Virus record (IMG/VR): IMGVR_UViG_3300032050_000623
Coordinates: 1 to 28,615 of that record
DNA length: 28,615 nt
Direction: 5' to 3' (one strand)
Source: a virus
In this document: piece after piece, positions 1-6,766 of the stretch
How the letters are laid out: each line of letters begins with the position of its first letter
How positions within the stretch are numbered: position 1 is the first letter of the stretch
Notes under the pieces: generated by a model
Told to the model about the DNA's origin: nothing
Databases searched by the model: none
Seen by the model: the letters and a program-made list of their open reading frames with translations, nothing else
Program-made: the position numbers and the translations under genes

Positions 1-745
1 CACGAGCTAATAAACAACTTGCAACTTCATTTCCTTCGTACATATTGTCTCTTAACGGATTCTGTCTTGAGTTCCAATTAGATATTAATTCTATTTTATC
101 CTCACTCAAAAAATATTTATCATCTACATCACTTTCAAGTACGTCTTTCAATCGTTTATTTAAATGCTCTTCTTTTGGAAATTGAAAAATATTGTCTTGA
201 TCATCCCGAATTCCAATTAAAAAAACACGTTCACGATTTTGTGGAACTCCGTGATGCTTTGCGTTCAATACTTTCCAATAGATATGATACGGAACTGAAT
301 CTTCATATGGAAATATTACTGGAACTCCATTGACTGATTTTCCTCCCAACATATTCACCCATTCTTGAAACGTTTTACCATTGTCATCAGAAAGCAATCC
401 TTTGACATTCTCAAAAATGAAAAAACGTGGTTTGTTTACTTGGATGAATTCGTGAGAATTAAAAAACAAAATCCCTCTTTTATCGTCTTTTCCTAATCTC
501 TTCCCGGCTAAACTAAATGCCTGACAAGGTGGCGATGTCATATAAACATCTAAACTTTCTTTTGGTATCTGACGTTTATAAACATTTGTCGGATAGTATT
601 CCGGTTCTCCGTAATTGTGAATGAATGTTTGCCGTGCGTATTTATCCATATCACAAGCGAATATTTCTTTGTATTCGATGCCTAATCTAATCAATGCTTG
701 ATTAAATGCGCCTACACCACTAAAGTCTGATCCTACAGTTATCAT
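1..745 (-). CDS. DNA (cytosine-5-)-methyltransferase, 3' truncated by window edge
   Basis: This protein transfers a methyl group from SAM to carbon 5 of cytosine in DNA. I read 248 residues before the window ends. Motif I is at the N-terminus (GSDFSGVGAF, residues 5-14). The catalytic motif IV, SPPCQAF, has its cysteine at about residue 74. Motif VI is FENV at about 111-114 and motif VIII is PQNRERVF at about 168-175. A VASCLLAR segment just before the edge corresponds to the stretch preceding motif IX, so motifs IX-X lie outside. The ATG at 745 overlaps the stop of the upstream 46-residue gene as ATGA, which supports the start. It is the last visible gene of the operon starting near 1574. 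Codon usage looks more AT-rich than in the virion genes, which suggests a separately acquired gene. It may protect phage DNA from host restriction. Target sequence unknown. Confidence 0.93.
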   Translation of the reverse strand, partial: MITVGSDFSGVGAFNQALIRLGIEYKEIFACDMDKYARQTFIHNYGEPEYYPTNVYKRQIPKESLDVYMTSPPCQAFSLAGKRLGKDDKRGILFFNSHEFIQVNKPRFFIFENVKGLLSDDNGKTFQEWVNMLGGKSVNGVPVIFPYEDSVPYHIYWKVLNAKHHGVPQNRERVFLIGIRDDQDNIFQFPKEEHLNKRLKDVLESDVDDKYFLSEDKIELISNWNSRQNPLRDNMYEGNEVASCLLAR

Positions 746-882
746 ATCCTTTCAACTTTCTTGATTAACGGAGGCCACATATCAGCTTTCTTGATTGCAT
801 CCTCCTTGCAGTTTGCTTTAATTGTCTTGTATCCAAGCTGCCATCCCGATGGCCCTTTGAACTTATACGTTATCTTCCACAT
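742..882 (-). CDS. small hypothetical protein, 46 aa
   Basis: A short basic protein beginning MWKITYKFKGPSGW, with a lysine-rich C-terminal half (KEDAIKKADMW). It has no membrane segment and no family I recognise. Its stop overlaps the methyltransferase start by four bases (ATGA), which suggests translational coupling. Its start overlaps the end of the upstream membrane-protein gene by 20 bases. The composition and tight packing on both sides support a real gene, but the length leaves room for doubt. Confidence 0.6.
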   Translation of the reverse strand: MWKITYKFKGPSGWQLGYKTIKANCKEDAIKKADMWPPLIKKVERI

Positions 883-1036
883 CTGTAAGTCTGATATAAA
901 GGCCGAAGGCCATTAGTACTGTGATTGTGATAGCCACTCCAATCCATCCGGTAAAGTACCAGAGTAAAGTCCAAAATGTGATTCCTATTGCGAGCCCTCC
1001 TAACATCAGAGCCAATAATTTTAATTTTGCTTTCAT
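863..1036 (-). CDS. small membrane protein, 57 aa
   Basis: Predicted two-helix membrane protein. A short basic N-terminus (MKAKLKL) is followed by hydrophobic stretches at about residues 7-27 and 30-47, then a charged tail ending DVEDNV. I chose the ATG at 1036 rather than 1093, because the longer form reads through the neighbouring 48-residue gene in another frame and the 1036 start sits one base after that gene's stop. Function unknown. It belongs to the small-gene cluster in front of the DNA methyltransferase. Confidence 0.6.
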   Translation of the reverse strand: MKAKLKLLALMLGGLAIGITFWTLLWYFTGWIGVAITITVLMAFGLYIRLTDVEDNV

Positions 1037-1037
1037 C

Positions 1038-1184
1038 TTAGTACTCTTTTGCCTTGCACAAAGCAAGATATAGTTCTGTATTAAATGATCCATCTTTTTT
1101 CCACCAGGTGATCATACTTCTCACTGGAGTTCTAAATGGAGTGAATCTATTCTCCATCTGTTTCTTCTGCTGTTTCTTTTTCAT
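1038..1184 (-). CDS. small basic hypothetical protein, up to 48 aa
   Basis: Begins MKKKQQKKQMENRFTPF and contains RSMITWWKKDGSFNTELY. With the ATG at 1184 it overlaps the zinc-finger gene by 38 bases. An internal ATG at 1157 would give 39 residues and an 11-base overlap and is equally plausible. The stop is one base before the start of the membrane-protein gene. The second half, with its tryptophans and charged residues, looks like true coding sequence. No family recognised. Confidence 0.5.
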   Translation of the reverse strand: MKKKQQKKQMENRFTPFRTPVRSMITWWKKDGSFNTELYLALCKAKEY

Positions 1185-1320
1185 AGCCTGTTCCGTTACA
1201 TTTATCACATTTCACTTCTTCGTAGCATCCTCCGCAGCACATGCTTGCAGGCATACTGCAGTTAGGTCCAATCTTTACGCGACCTTCACCTTCGCACCAT
1301 TCGCACATTACTGTATACAT
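1147..1320 (-). CDS. small zinc-ribbon / DnaJ-type cysteine-rich protein, 57 aa
   Basis: A cysteine-rich microprotein with paired cysteines in the style of the DnaJ central zinc domain: CEWCEGEG near the N-terminus, a middle CCGGC, and CDKCNGTGYE near the C-terminus. The CxxCxGxG pattern is known to bind zinc; here one or two zinc sites are inferred. The acidic tail reads ETAEETDGE. Its start overlaps the end of the 83-residue gene by 13 bases. It was found by translating the region directly. Such proteins often act in protein or nucleic-acid binding, and no specific role can be given. Confidence 0.7.
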   Translation of the reverse strand: MYTVMCEWCEGEGRVKIGPNCSMPASMCCGGCYEEVKCDKCNGTGYEKETAEETDGE

Positions 1321-1559
1321 AGCCTTGAGATTTCACCGGTTATCAATGAGTAGCTCTTTAGCAGCATCTTGATCTTATCCTCAGAGAGTTCAATCTTTGC
1401 TTTGTTCTCAAGCAGTTCGTTTCTGTTGCACATAGGGATGATCCATGCATCACGCAGTCCGATAAGTCTCTTGAGCTCATCTTGCTCATCAGAGATCTTG
1501 TCCCATAGGTCCATCCGTATGGACTCCATGTTCTCAATTTGTTCTAGTTTGTTTATCAT
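1308..1559 (-). CDS. hypothetical coiled-coil protein, 83 aa
   Basis: First gene after the promoter at 1580-1610. The protein is highly charged and probably helical (NKLEQIENMESIRMDLW, then DKISDEQDELKRLIGL), consistent with a coiled coil, and has no membrane segment. A HxxxxS-like metal site is not present. The ATG at 1559 would give a 5' leader of about 15 bases from the predicted transcription start. No family recognised. Downstream genes follow with overlapping ends, so this gene heads an operon that ends with the DNA methyltransferase. Confidence 0.65.
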   Translation of the reverse strand: MINKLEQIENMESIRMDLWDKISDEQDELKRLIGLRDAWIIPMCNRNELLENKAKIELSEDKIKMLLKSYSLITGEISRLCIQ

Positions 1560-1579
1560 AGCTGTTATGTTTTGAGCTT

Positions 1580-1610
1580 CAAAGATAGCTATAGTTTTTA
1601 TATGTGCAAA
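1580..1610 (-). promoter_or_regulatory. Bacteroidetes-type promoter for the methyltransferase operon
   Basis: On the minus strand the -33 box TTTG lies at 1610-1607 and the -7 box TATCTTTG at 1587-1580, separated by exactly 19 bases. This matches the published Bacteroidetes consensus (TTTG, about 19-21 bases, TAnnTTTG). It lies between the terminator at 1634-1663 and the ATG at 1559, where a promoter is needed. Predicted transcription start is about 1574. Confidence 0.8.
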
Positions 1611-1633
1611 TTTTTATGAACATATTTTAACAT

Positions 1634-1663
1634 AAAAAGAAAACCCCCACATTTCTGTGAGGG
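1634..1663 (-). terminator. rho-independent terminator ending the lysis/virion operon
   Basis: On the minus strand an 8-bp stem (CCCTCACA with TGTGGGGG, one G-U pair) closes a GAAA tetraloop (1663-1644). It is followed by a T-rich tract, TTTTCTTTTT. It lies about 44 bases after the stop of the HExxH protein gene and upstream of the next promoter, so it separates two transcription units. Confidence 0.9.
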
Positions 1664-1706
1664 CTAACTACTATGATAAAAGCTATTCGGCAACAGCTCG
1701 GTAAAG

Positions 1707-2060
1707 TTACAATAATTTTATTAATGATACTATTTCTATAGCTTCTTGTTCAGCCCAGGTGATAAGTTCTTCCTCATCCTTATGCAGCTCAAATGACATG
1801 TGCATCATCTCATGCATGACCAAAGCTGTAGTATGAACATCATCAGTACACCTGGATAGATTGATGAATACAAAGTGCTTGCCATCCTTTGGAGATACAT
1901 TGCACCATCCTGCTATATAAGCCTGCTCAGTATTATTAAGATGATCCTTGCAATCAAAGACATTAAGGCCATGCATATAGTCTACATCAAAATAGTCAAA
2001 TACATCACATGGACATTCACTCATGAGCAGCAAGTACTGCCCTCTGTCATATTCATACAT
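1707..2060 (-). CDS. putative zinc metallopeptidase-like protein (HEMMH), 117 aa
   Basis: Residues 83-87 read HEMMH inside a hydrophobic helix (TALVMHEMMHMSF), the HExxH zinc-binding signature of metallopeptidases. Glutamates in the following helix (KDEEELITWAEQEA, about 95-107) could supply the third ligand, as in IrrE/DUF955-like or SprT-like proteins. An N-terminal half with CPC and FDYFDVDY is unassigned. No signal peptide is visible. It overlaps the M15 peptidase gene by eight bases and is the last gene before a strong terminator, so it is probably co-expressed with the lysis genes. It may help degrade a host protein or assist lysis; this is inference. Confidence 0.6.
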   Translation of the reverse strand: MYEYDRGQYLLLMSECPCDVFDYFDVDYMHGLNVFDCKDHLNNTEQAYIAGWCNVSPKDGKHFVFINLSRCTDDVHTTALVMHEMMHMSFELHKDEEELITWAEQEAIEIVSLIKLL

Positions 2061-2517
2061 TCTGATAGATTGTACCTTTCTTGCCTTTGATGGCTTTTAA
2101 TACTTGCTTTCTATTCTTGGAGCTATAGCTATAGCTTACATGTACCCAGTCAGGATTGCTATCTGTTCCAAACTCCCAGATAAGCTGATCAAACTCAAGA
2201 TTATCCTTGATATAATCAAAGATCTGTTTGTTGGTGATCTTACCATATCGATCAGAATCTAGGTCCATTGCCTCTCCTCTGCAATGCTGACTTGAGCTTG
2301 CGCCCTTAATTGCTCGGTTAAGTGCTAGGGATCTATAGCCTGATGAGATATGAATAGGCACAGTGAAGTGCTCACGTACCTTCTGGAAGACTTTCTCGCA
2401 TAGTAACTTTGCAGATGCCAGGTGAACTGCATCCTTGATAGTATTATCTATTCCGTTACGCTTAGCTGTATCAGAATGACAGAACTCTTCAAGAGATACA
2501 TTCTTACTTAGCTGCAT
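2053..2517 (-). CDS. endolysin, M15-family D-Ala-D-Ala peptidase
   Basis: Peptidase of the M15 (DD-carboxypeptidase / L,D-endopeptidase) type, which cuts peptidoglycan stem peptides. The zinc site is visible: SGYRS at about 59-63 precedes SQHCRGEAMDLD (His78, Asp85), and WVHVS supplies the second histidine at about 126. The 154-residue length is typical of the single-domain phage enzyme. No signal peptide is seen, so a holin is expected to release it, and holin candidates lie immediately upstream. Its start overlaps the holin-like gene by 14 bases. Confidence 0.88.
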   Translation of the reverse strand: MQLSKNVSLEEFCHSDTAKRNGIDNTIKDAVHLASAKLLCEKVFQKVREHFTVPIHISSGYRSLALNRAIKGASSSQHCRGEAMDLDSDRYGKITNKQIFDYIKDNLEFDQLIWEFGTDSNPDWVHVSYSYSSKNRKQVLKAIKGKKGTIYQNV

Positions 2518-2716
2518 CCTCTTTAGTCAATTGGCTTAATGTAGCAGTGACAGATCCTACAGCTATCATATAGCCTCCGGCTGTTATCAATGCAGCAGGC
2601 AATGCCACTGGAGCTGCTATAATAGCACCACCGATCACACCGAATGCGATACCTATCTTCTGGACCTTCTTCCAAAAGTCTGGAGTCTTAGACTGCCATC
2701 TTTCTTTTAAATTCAT
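2504..2716 (-). CDS. holin-like membrane protein, 70 aa
   Basis: Reads MNLKERWQSKTPDFWKKVQ, then a glycine/alanine-rich hydrophobic segment (about residues 20-58) long enough for two membrane helices, and ends QLTKEDAAK. This pattern of an RW...TP.FW.KVQ.IG start and two alanine-rich helices recurs next to endolysins in Bacteroidetes phages. I chose the ATG at 2716; a longer form from 2827 is open but its first 37 residues are extremely basic and overlap the upstream holin-like gene in another frame by 140 bases. Likely role: membrane permeabilisation at lysis, or a spanin or chaperone partner. Confidence 0.62.
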   Translation of the reverse strand: MNLKERWQSKTPDFWKKVQKIGIAFGVIGGAIIAAPVALPAALITAGGYMIAVGSVTATLSQLTKEDAAK

Positions 2717-2960
2717 ATCTTGTTTCTTTGGGGATGATTGCTTCAGTAGATGCTTGAAAAGTTTCTTTTCCTTTCTTTTCTCTTTCCGAAGCTTGATTCT
2801 TGTACGAAGATTCTTGAAGGCACTCATATAGTCTCTGTTCTACTCTTTCGATTTTTTCATCTTGTTTCAGCATTCGGTTATTCAACCAAAAAACGCACAA
2901 ACAAAGCAAGGCTGTGATGCCATGCTTTTTCAACAGTGTTGCCATACTTACTGGATCCAT
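2688..2960 (-). CDS. putative holin, BhlA/UviB-like single-helix membrane protein
   Basis: A short N-terminus (MDPVSMATLLKKHG) precedes one hydrophobic segment (about 14-27, ITALLCLCVFWLNN). A charged, probably coiled-coil tail follows (LKQDEKIERVEQRLYECLQ). That layout is typical of BhlA/UviB-type phage holins. A second ATG five codons later is also possible. The last nine codons or so overlap the next holin-like gene. With two candidates side by side, a holin plus antiholin or accessory pair is possible, but this is inference from layout only. Confidence 0.6.
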   Translation of the reverse strand: MDPVSMATLLKKHGITALLCLCVFWLNNRMLKQDEKIERVEQRLYECLQESSYKNQASEREKKGKETFQASTEAIIPKETRYEFKRKMAV

Positions 2961-3000
2961 ACTATAATATGGAATCTTGTTTCAGTAGAAATACGTAGTA

Positions 3001-3681
3001 TTAATAAATTTTATTCAGAATAAATATGTCACTATAGATGTTGTTTCCTGTAGCAGCAGCTCCCCATTGAGCTGTTACATTTAATATATTGGAAATTGTT
3101 GTATCAAAAGTTGTGCTGTTCACTGAATTGAATCCAAATCCTTGAACAGATGCGTTATTTGTTTTTGTATAATGAAATGCTCCTAAAGTTACAATGGATG
3201 CTACACCAGATGCACCAATAGTTCTAATTGTAAAATCAATATTTAAAGACCACACATCATTAATAACACTACTTCCTAAATTCTGTAAACCACTATCTAA
3301 AAGAACAATAGATCCTGCTTTAACTCTAATGGTAATATTTTGATTATTAGTAGCATTCATTACACCACCAAACACAGCCCTAAAGCTATCTCCTACTTGA
3401 AATGTATTTGCCGGTATAGTTAATGTACCTACACCACCATTGATGAGACTACTTTCTACAGTCGTATTAGTAATTATAGTGCTGTTTGCACTTTGAGCAA
3501 ACAAGCCATAGGAGTTTGTGGATGGAACACCTGGTATAGTTACCACAGTCTCACCTCCAGTATCAGCTGCTGTCACTCCGCTGCCTGCAAATTTTAATAC
3601 TGATCTTTGAGTCAGAGCTGTGCTTTCATCCTTTACTGTCTTGTACCCTGTACTAGTTACGTTGATAGTTGTAGTTGCCAT
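3001..3681 (-). CDS. putative tail fibre / receptor-binding beta-structured protein, 226 aa
   Basis: Low-complexity protein rich in Ser, Thr, Asn and Gly with repeating beta-strand patterns (FAGSGVTAADTGGETVV; LTIPANTFQVGDSF). It has no cysteine and no membrane segment. The N-terminal segment resembles attachment parts of phage fibres, and the C-terminal half looks like a jelly-roll-type head domain. The gene appears more AT-rich than the portal and capsid genes, as expected for a frequently exchanged host-recognition module. Its ATG overlaps the stop of the 196-residue gene (TGATG). It lies between neck genes and the lysis cassette. Alternative: a capsid-decorating fibre. Confidence 0.6.
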   Translation of the reverse strand: MATTTINVTSTGYKTVKDESTALTQRSVLKFAGSGVTAADTGGETVVTIPGVPSTNSYGLFAQSANSTIITNTTVESSLINGGVGTLTIPANTFQVGDSFRAVFGGVMNATNNQNITIRVKAGSIVLLDSGLQNLGSSVINDVWSLNIDFTIRTIGASGVASIVTLGAFHYTKTNNASVQGFGFNSVNSTTFDTTISNILNVTAQWGAAATGNNIYSDIFILNKIY

Positions 3682-4271
3682 CAGATTAAATTGATATTTA
3701 TTGTTTGTGCCTCTCCAGTACTGAGAGTGAATTCATCCTCTTGTACTCCATCCACGTTGATAATGTAATGCGTAAAGCAATCACATTCATCTGATGGACC
3801 TGGAGCTCCATTCTCAAAGTCATAGTTGTCATAAGGTATGTCACACCAGTTCTCATCATCAAATACATTCAAGCTGATGACCATAGTCCATCCTGCGACC
3901 ATGTCCTGACCTCTGTTGATAAATGGATCTGTTGAGATCTCAGCTGTGACATCAGCAAACTCAGTCCAATGATATTGCTGCATGGTAGTCTTGATATCAT
4001 TACAGATAAGCAAGCAATCTGAATGGACCTCATTGATCTGCCTATACTCAGAATGATTGTACTTGTCACAGATAGTCAATCCTATATTAACGCGAACAAA
4101 CCCGGCACCCATCCCTCCAGGCTGCACAGTTGCCACACAAAGCGGATATGTAGCAGCATCTCTTGAGATGGCATCTAAGAACTCTCCTTGAAAAAAACTA
4201 CCGTTTAACTGCCTGTGTTGATCCGCGATCAGCTTCAGCTCGGCCATTATTTGATTTAGAGTCCTTTCCAT
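3681..4271 (-). CDS. putative neck/tail-terminator-like structural protein, 196 aa
   Basis: No family is recognised with certainty. It follows the portal and head-tail connector, where siphoviruses usually keep their neck and tail-terminator genes. The protein has an N-terminal helix (ERTLNQIMAELKLIADQH), a mixed alpha/beta core and a repeated W-rich motif (AGWTMVISLNVFDDENWCD), and ends in a short beta-like domain. An internal ATG eight codons later (MAELKL) is an alternative start that would reduce overlap with the 42-residue gene from 74 to 50 bases. Assignment as a tail-terminator-like protein rests on position only. Confidence 0.5.
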   Translation of the reverse strand: MERTLNQIMAELKLIADQHRQLNGSFFQGEFLDAISRDAATYPLCVATVQPGGMGAGFVRVNIGLTICDKYNHSEYRQINEVHSDCLLICNDIKTTMQQYHWTEFADVTAEISTDPFINRGQDMVAGWTMVISLNVFDDENWCDIPYDNYDFENGAPGPSDECDCFTHYIINVDGVQEDEFTLSTGEAQTININLI

Positions 4272-4326
4272 TTAGATATTGCTTGAGTTTGTCTATCTGT
4301 TTCTTTGTCGCTTTGAACTGCTTCAT
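4198..4326 (-). CDS. tiny basic hypothetical protein, 42 aa
   Basis: Begins MKQFKATKKQIDKLKQYL and ends GSTQAVKR; lysine-rich and probably helical. Its ATG overlaps the connector stop by four bases (ATGA), the junction type used throughout this genome. That is the main argument for it. Against it, its second half overlaps the start of the 196-residue gene by 74 bases. It may serve mainly to couple translation of its neighbours. Confidence 0.5.
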   Translation of the reverse strand: MKQFKATKKQIDKLKQYLNGKDSKSNNGRAEADRGSTQAVKR

Positions 4327-4838
4327 ACTATCCAATTGATTGGCTTATAACCAGTATGGTCTTTACTTACGCTCTCATTACATTCATTGTCATCACAGCA
4401 GATGATGTACTCCGGATACTTTACTCCGTTATCATCCTTGAGATAACCTATTAAACGCTCTTTGTAAAAGTACGCATCTTTTCTCAGCATGTTACGCAGA
4501 TTGGCTGTATTCTCATCTGTGTTAGGAGTCATAGTCTCATCATCTTGACGGCCTACAGCTTTATTGGTAAGCTTCTCATTAAGTAATGATGCAGCTCTAT
4601 AATCAACGAATGCAACCAGACAAGGCACCACATAGTTATTCATTAGATCAAGATAGTCCTGTGTCCAGGTATTTGTCTCAACGCGAGTGAGCAATGCCTT
4701 GTATAAAGGAGTACCAAGAGCAGGCTGTATATGCATGTCTTGTGATCTCTTGATACATACTGCGAGGATCTTAGTATCCGTATTGCTATGGATGAGACCT
4801 AGTTTCTTTAGATTCTCTACTGATAGAAGGTAATTCAT
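4323..4838 (-). CDS. putative head-tail connector protein, 171 aa
   Basis: A mostly helical protein directly downstream of the portal gene, as expected for a gp6-like or DUF6712-like head-tail connector. It begins MNYLLSVENLKKLGLIH and contains IKRSQDMHIQPALGTPLY, typical of the helical adaptor family. I chose the ATG at 4838 because it overlaps the portal stop as ATGA; the longer form from 4868 would lie inside the portal gene. A C-terminal CCDDNECNE segment is unusual for an intracellular connector. No enzyme motif. It probably forms a ring under the portal. Confidence 0.6.
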   Translation of the reverse strand: MNYLLSVENLKKLGLIHSNTDTKILAVCIKRSQDMHIQPALGTPLYKALLTRVETNTWTQDYLDLMNNYVVPCLVAFVDYRAASLLNEKLTNKAVGRQDDETMTPNTDENTANLRNMLRKDAYFYKERLIGYLKDDNGVKYPEYIICCDDNECNESVSKDHTGYKPINWIV

Positions 4839-6766
4839 GATCTTTTTACTACTAATTGTTGTACCCAAATATGACGGCAGTATGGAGTAGATGCGCCTGT
4901 ATCAGGGTTTGTATACCATCCTCCTCTATATTTCCACGCATCTCTTCCAACCCTTGAGCTGATAGTATTGATATCATCCCTGGTATATAAACGCTTTAAA
5001 TCAAGTAATCTCAAACAAAAGTCTCTGCTCTTGGTAATTACCGGAGGAACACCTGGTCTCTCCTGGTAACTATACACTACCATAAACCGATCAACCGGAG
5101 CAGGCTTTTGTTCACTCACTTGCTTTCCCATTTCACTCACCTCTCCATCCTCATAGATGCCAAGGTCCACGAACTTTGATATAGTCTTTGCAATCTGCTC
5201 TATAGTTGCGCCAGTAGCCTTGGAGATAGAAGTGCTGTCCTCTCCATTGGCAAGCATTGAGAGTATGTTTCTATCAAGATCAGTCATCTGTAGCTGTATC
5301 TCACCAATAGTTGCAAACATCATGTCCTCACGCTTGAAGACCTCATCAGATGGAGTATCCCATTCGATGACCTCGCTCTTCAGAACAAAGTATTCATCAG
5401 CATTGAAACCATACTCACCGAAGATACCTATCTCATCCTTGCTGAATGTATGCTTGCCATCACAGCTCTGTACTAAAGATACTGGAAGGCCCACTATTCT
5501 GCGAGCTTGCTCTTCATTGATAGCAGGGAACGATGCCAGGATCAAATGCATGGCAGCATCAGGTAAGATCTTGCCTTCTTTAATGCTTGCAGCTATGTCT
5601 AACAGTGATGATATCTGTCCTGCACTCATGGCAGTATCTACGGGAGCTACTGGAGCTGCAGACGGAGTTGCCTCACTTACCCCGATTGGCTTCACATCTA
5701 CAAGCTTCAGCACTCCTAATGATCCTGATAGTTTAGCCATGTAGTTAATCATCCACTCAATCTGTTTCTGACGGCTTTCTACATAGGTCTTCTTGTATAT
5801 CTCAAATAGTGAATCTGACTCAGCTGCGTTGAATGATCCCTGTGGTGCAATACCAAAAAGAGAAGGAGCTACCACTGAGTGAGCTACAAGTATATTCTGT
5901 TGCACTGATTTCTCAGACATCTGATATCTCTCATGCAAGTTGTTACCACTGAGAGGCAATACTGTTGGAGCCTCTTCTGCTCCATTGCTGAATGTGATGA
6001 TTATCTCTCCTGCATCCTCAACAGATTGAGTACGGCCTTTGATCTGATCTCTTATTTTACGCTCTTCTTCAGCTGTCTCTGGGTAACCATTAGCCAAGTT
6101 GATAAGAGTACCCGCCTTGAATCCGTTCTGTATCTCATACATGTTAAATTTAGAGATGTCCACATCAGTCTGAATAGCTGTGATACCACCATAGTACGGA
6201 GGCTTTGGATAGATCCCTTTCTCACCCTTAGCTTGCTTAGCAGCATCCTTATAGTAAAGGATAAATGATCCTGTTCTGTTCTTCTCATCAAGAGCAGGAT
6301 AATGTCTGAAGTTCGTTGTCTCTGGAGTTTGCTGCAATGACGACCAATCATCTGATACATAGTATAAACGCTCATCCTCACTCATTCTAATAGCATCTAT
6401 TGCGATATACTCCCATCTTACCACGCGAGATCCTTCTCTATTCCAGGTACCAATCACTGCCATACCACCAAACAGCTCAAAGTCAAAGGTCATTCGCTGA
6501 GCTATCTCATTCATGTCGAAGTCAGCGAAACTATTAGCTAAGAACTGAGTAGCATCACCAGATACAGTCTGCAATCCTCCTCCTGCTATGTAGTAGGTCT
6601 TGTTCTTCAATATACCCTGGTGCCAAGCACTACCCTGTAGCAGCTCTATCAAAAAGAAAGGATAGTCATTTTTCTTGCCCCATTTCATGAAGCCTCGCTG
6701 CCTGTCCTTCTCTTCTACTGGCTTTTGATACTCTTTGCTCAGTGATATACTTGTCAGCTTATTCAT
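4835..6766 (-). CDS. portal protein with fused C-terminal head-morphogenesis-like domain
   Basis: Portal proteins form the dodecameric ring through which DNA enters the capsid. The first 350 residues or so fit a portal: an N-terminal clip/wing region, FELFGGMAVIG, DVDISKFNMYEIQNGF, and the Ser/Ala-rich helix VAPSLFGI...FNAAESDSLFEIYKKT. After a proline/alanine linker (about residue 370), a long extension follows with a winged-helix-like stretch (ILSMLANGEDSTSISKATGA). The last 80 residues read SRDFCLRLLDLKRLYTRDDI and RGGWY...CRHIWVQ, a C-terminal signature I associate with phage head-morphogenesis proteins. At 643 residues it is longer than a usual 450-500-residue portal. Confidence 0.82.
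   Translation of the reverse strand: MNKLTSISLSKEYQKPVEEKDRQRGFMKWGKKNDYPFFLIELLQGSAWHQGILKNKTYYIAGGGLQTVSGDATQFLANSFADFDMNEIAQRMTFDFELFGGMAVIGTWNREGSRVVRWEYIAIDAIRMSEDERLYYVSDDWSSLQQTPETTNFRHYPALDEKNRTGSFILYYKDAAKQAKGEKGIYPKPPYYGGITAIQTDVDISKFNMYEIQNGFKAGTLINLANGYPETAEEERKIRDQIKGRTQSVEDAGEIIITFSNGAEEAPTVLPLSGNNLHERYQMSEKSVQQNILVAHSVVAPSLFGIAPQGSFNAAESDSLFEIYKKTYVESRQKQIEWMINYMAKLSGSLGVLKLVDVKPIGVSEATPSAAPVAPVDTAMSAGQISSLLDIAASIKEGKILPDAAMHLILASFPAINEEQARRIVGLPVSLVQSCDGKHTFSKDEIGIFGEYGFNADEYFVLKSEVIEWDTPSDEVFKREDMMFATIGEIQLQMTDLDRNILSMLANGEDSTSISKATGATIEQIAKTISKFVDLGIYEDGEVSEMGKQVSEQKPAPVDRFMVVYSYQERPGVPPVITKSRDFCLRLLDLKRLYTRDDINTISSRVGRDAWKYRGGWYTNPDTGASTPYCRHIWVQQLVVKRS

Noticed and set aside
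5157-5744. 195-codon plus-strand frame opposite the portal gene
   Set aside because: Antisense to clear portal coding sequence. Its Ser/Leu-rich composition is typical of an antisense shadow.
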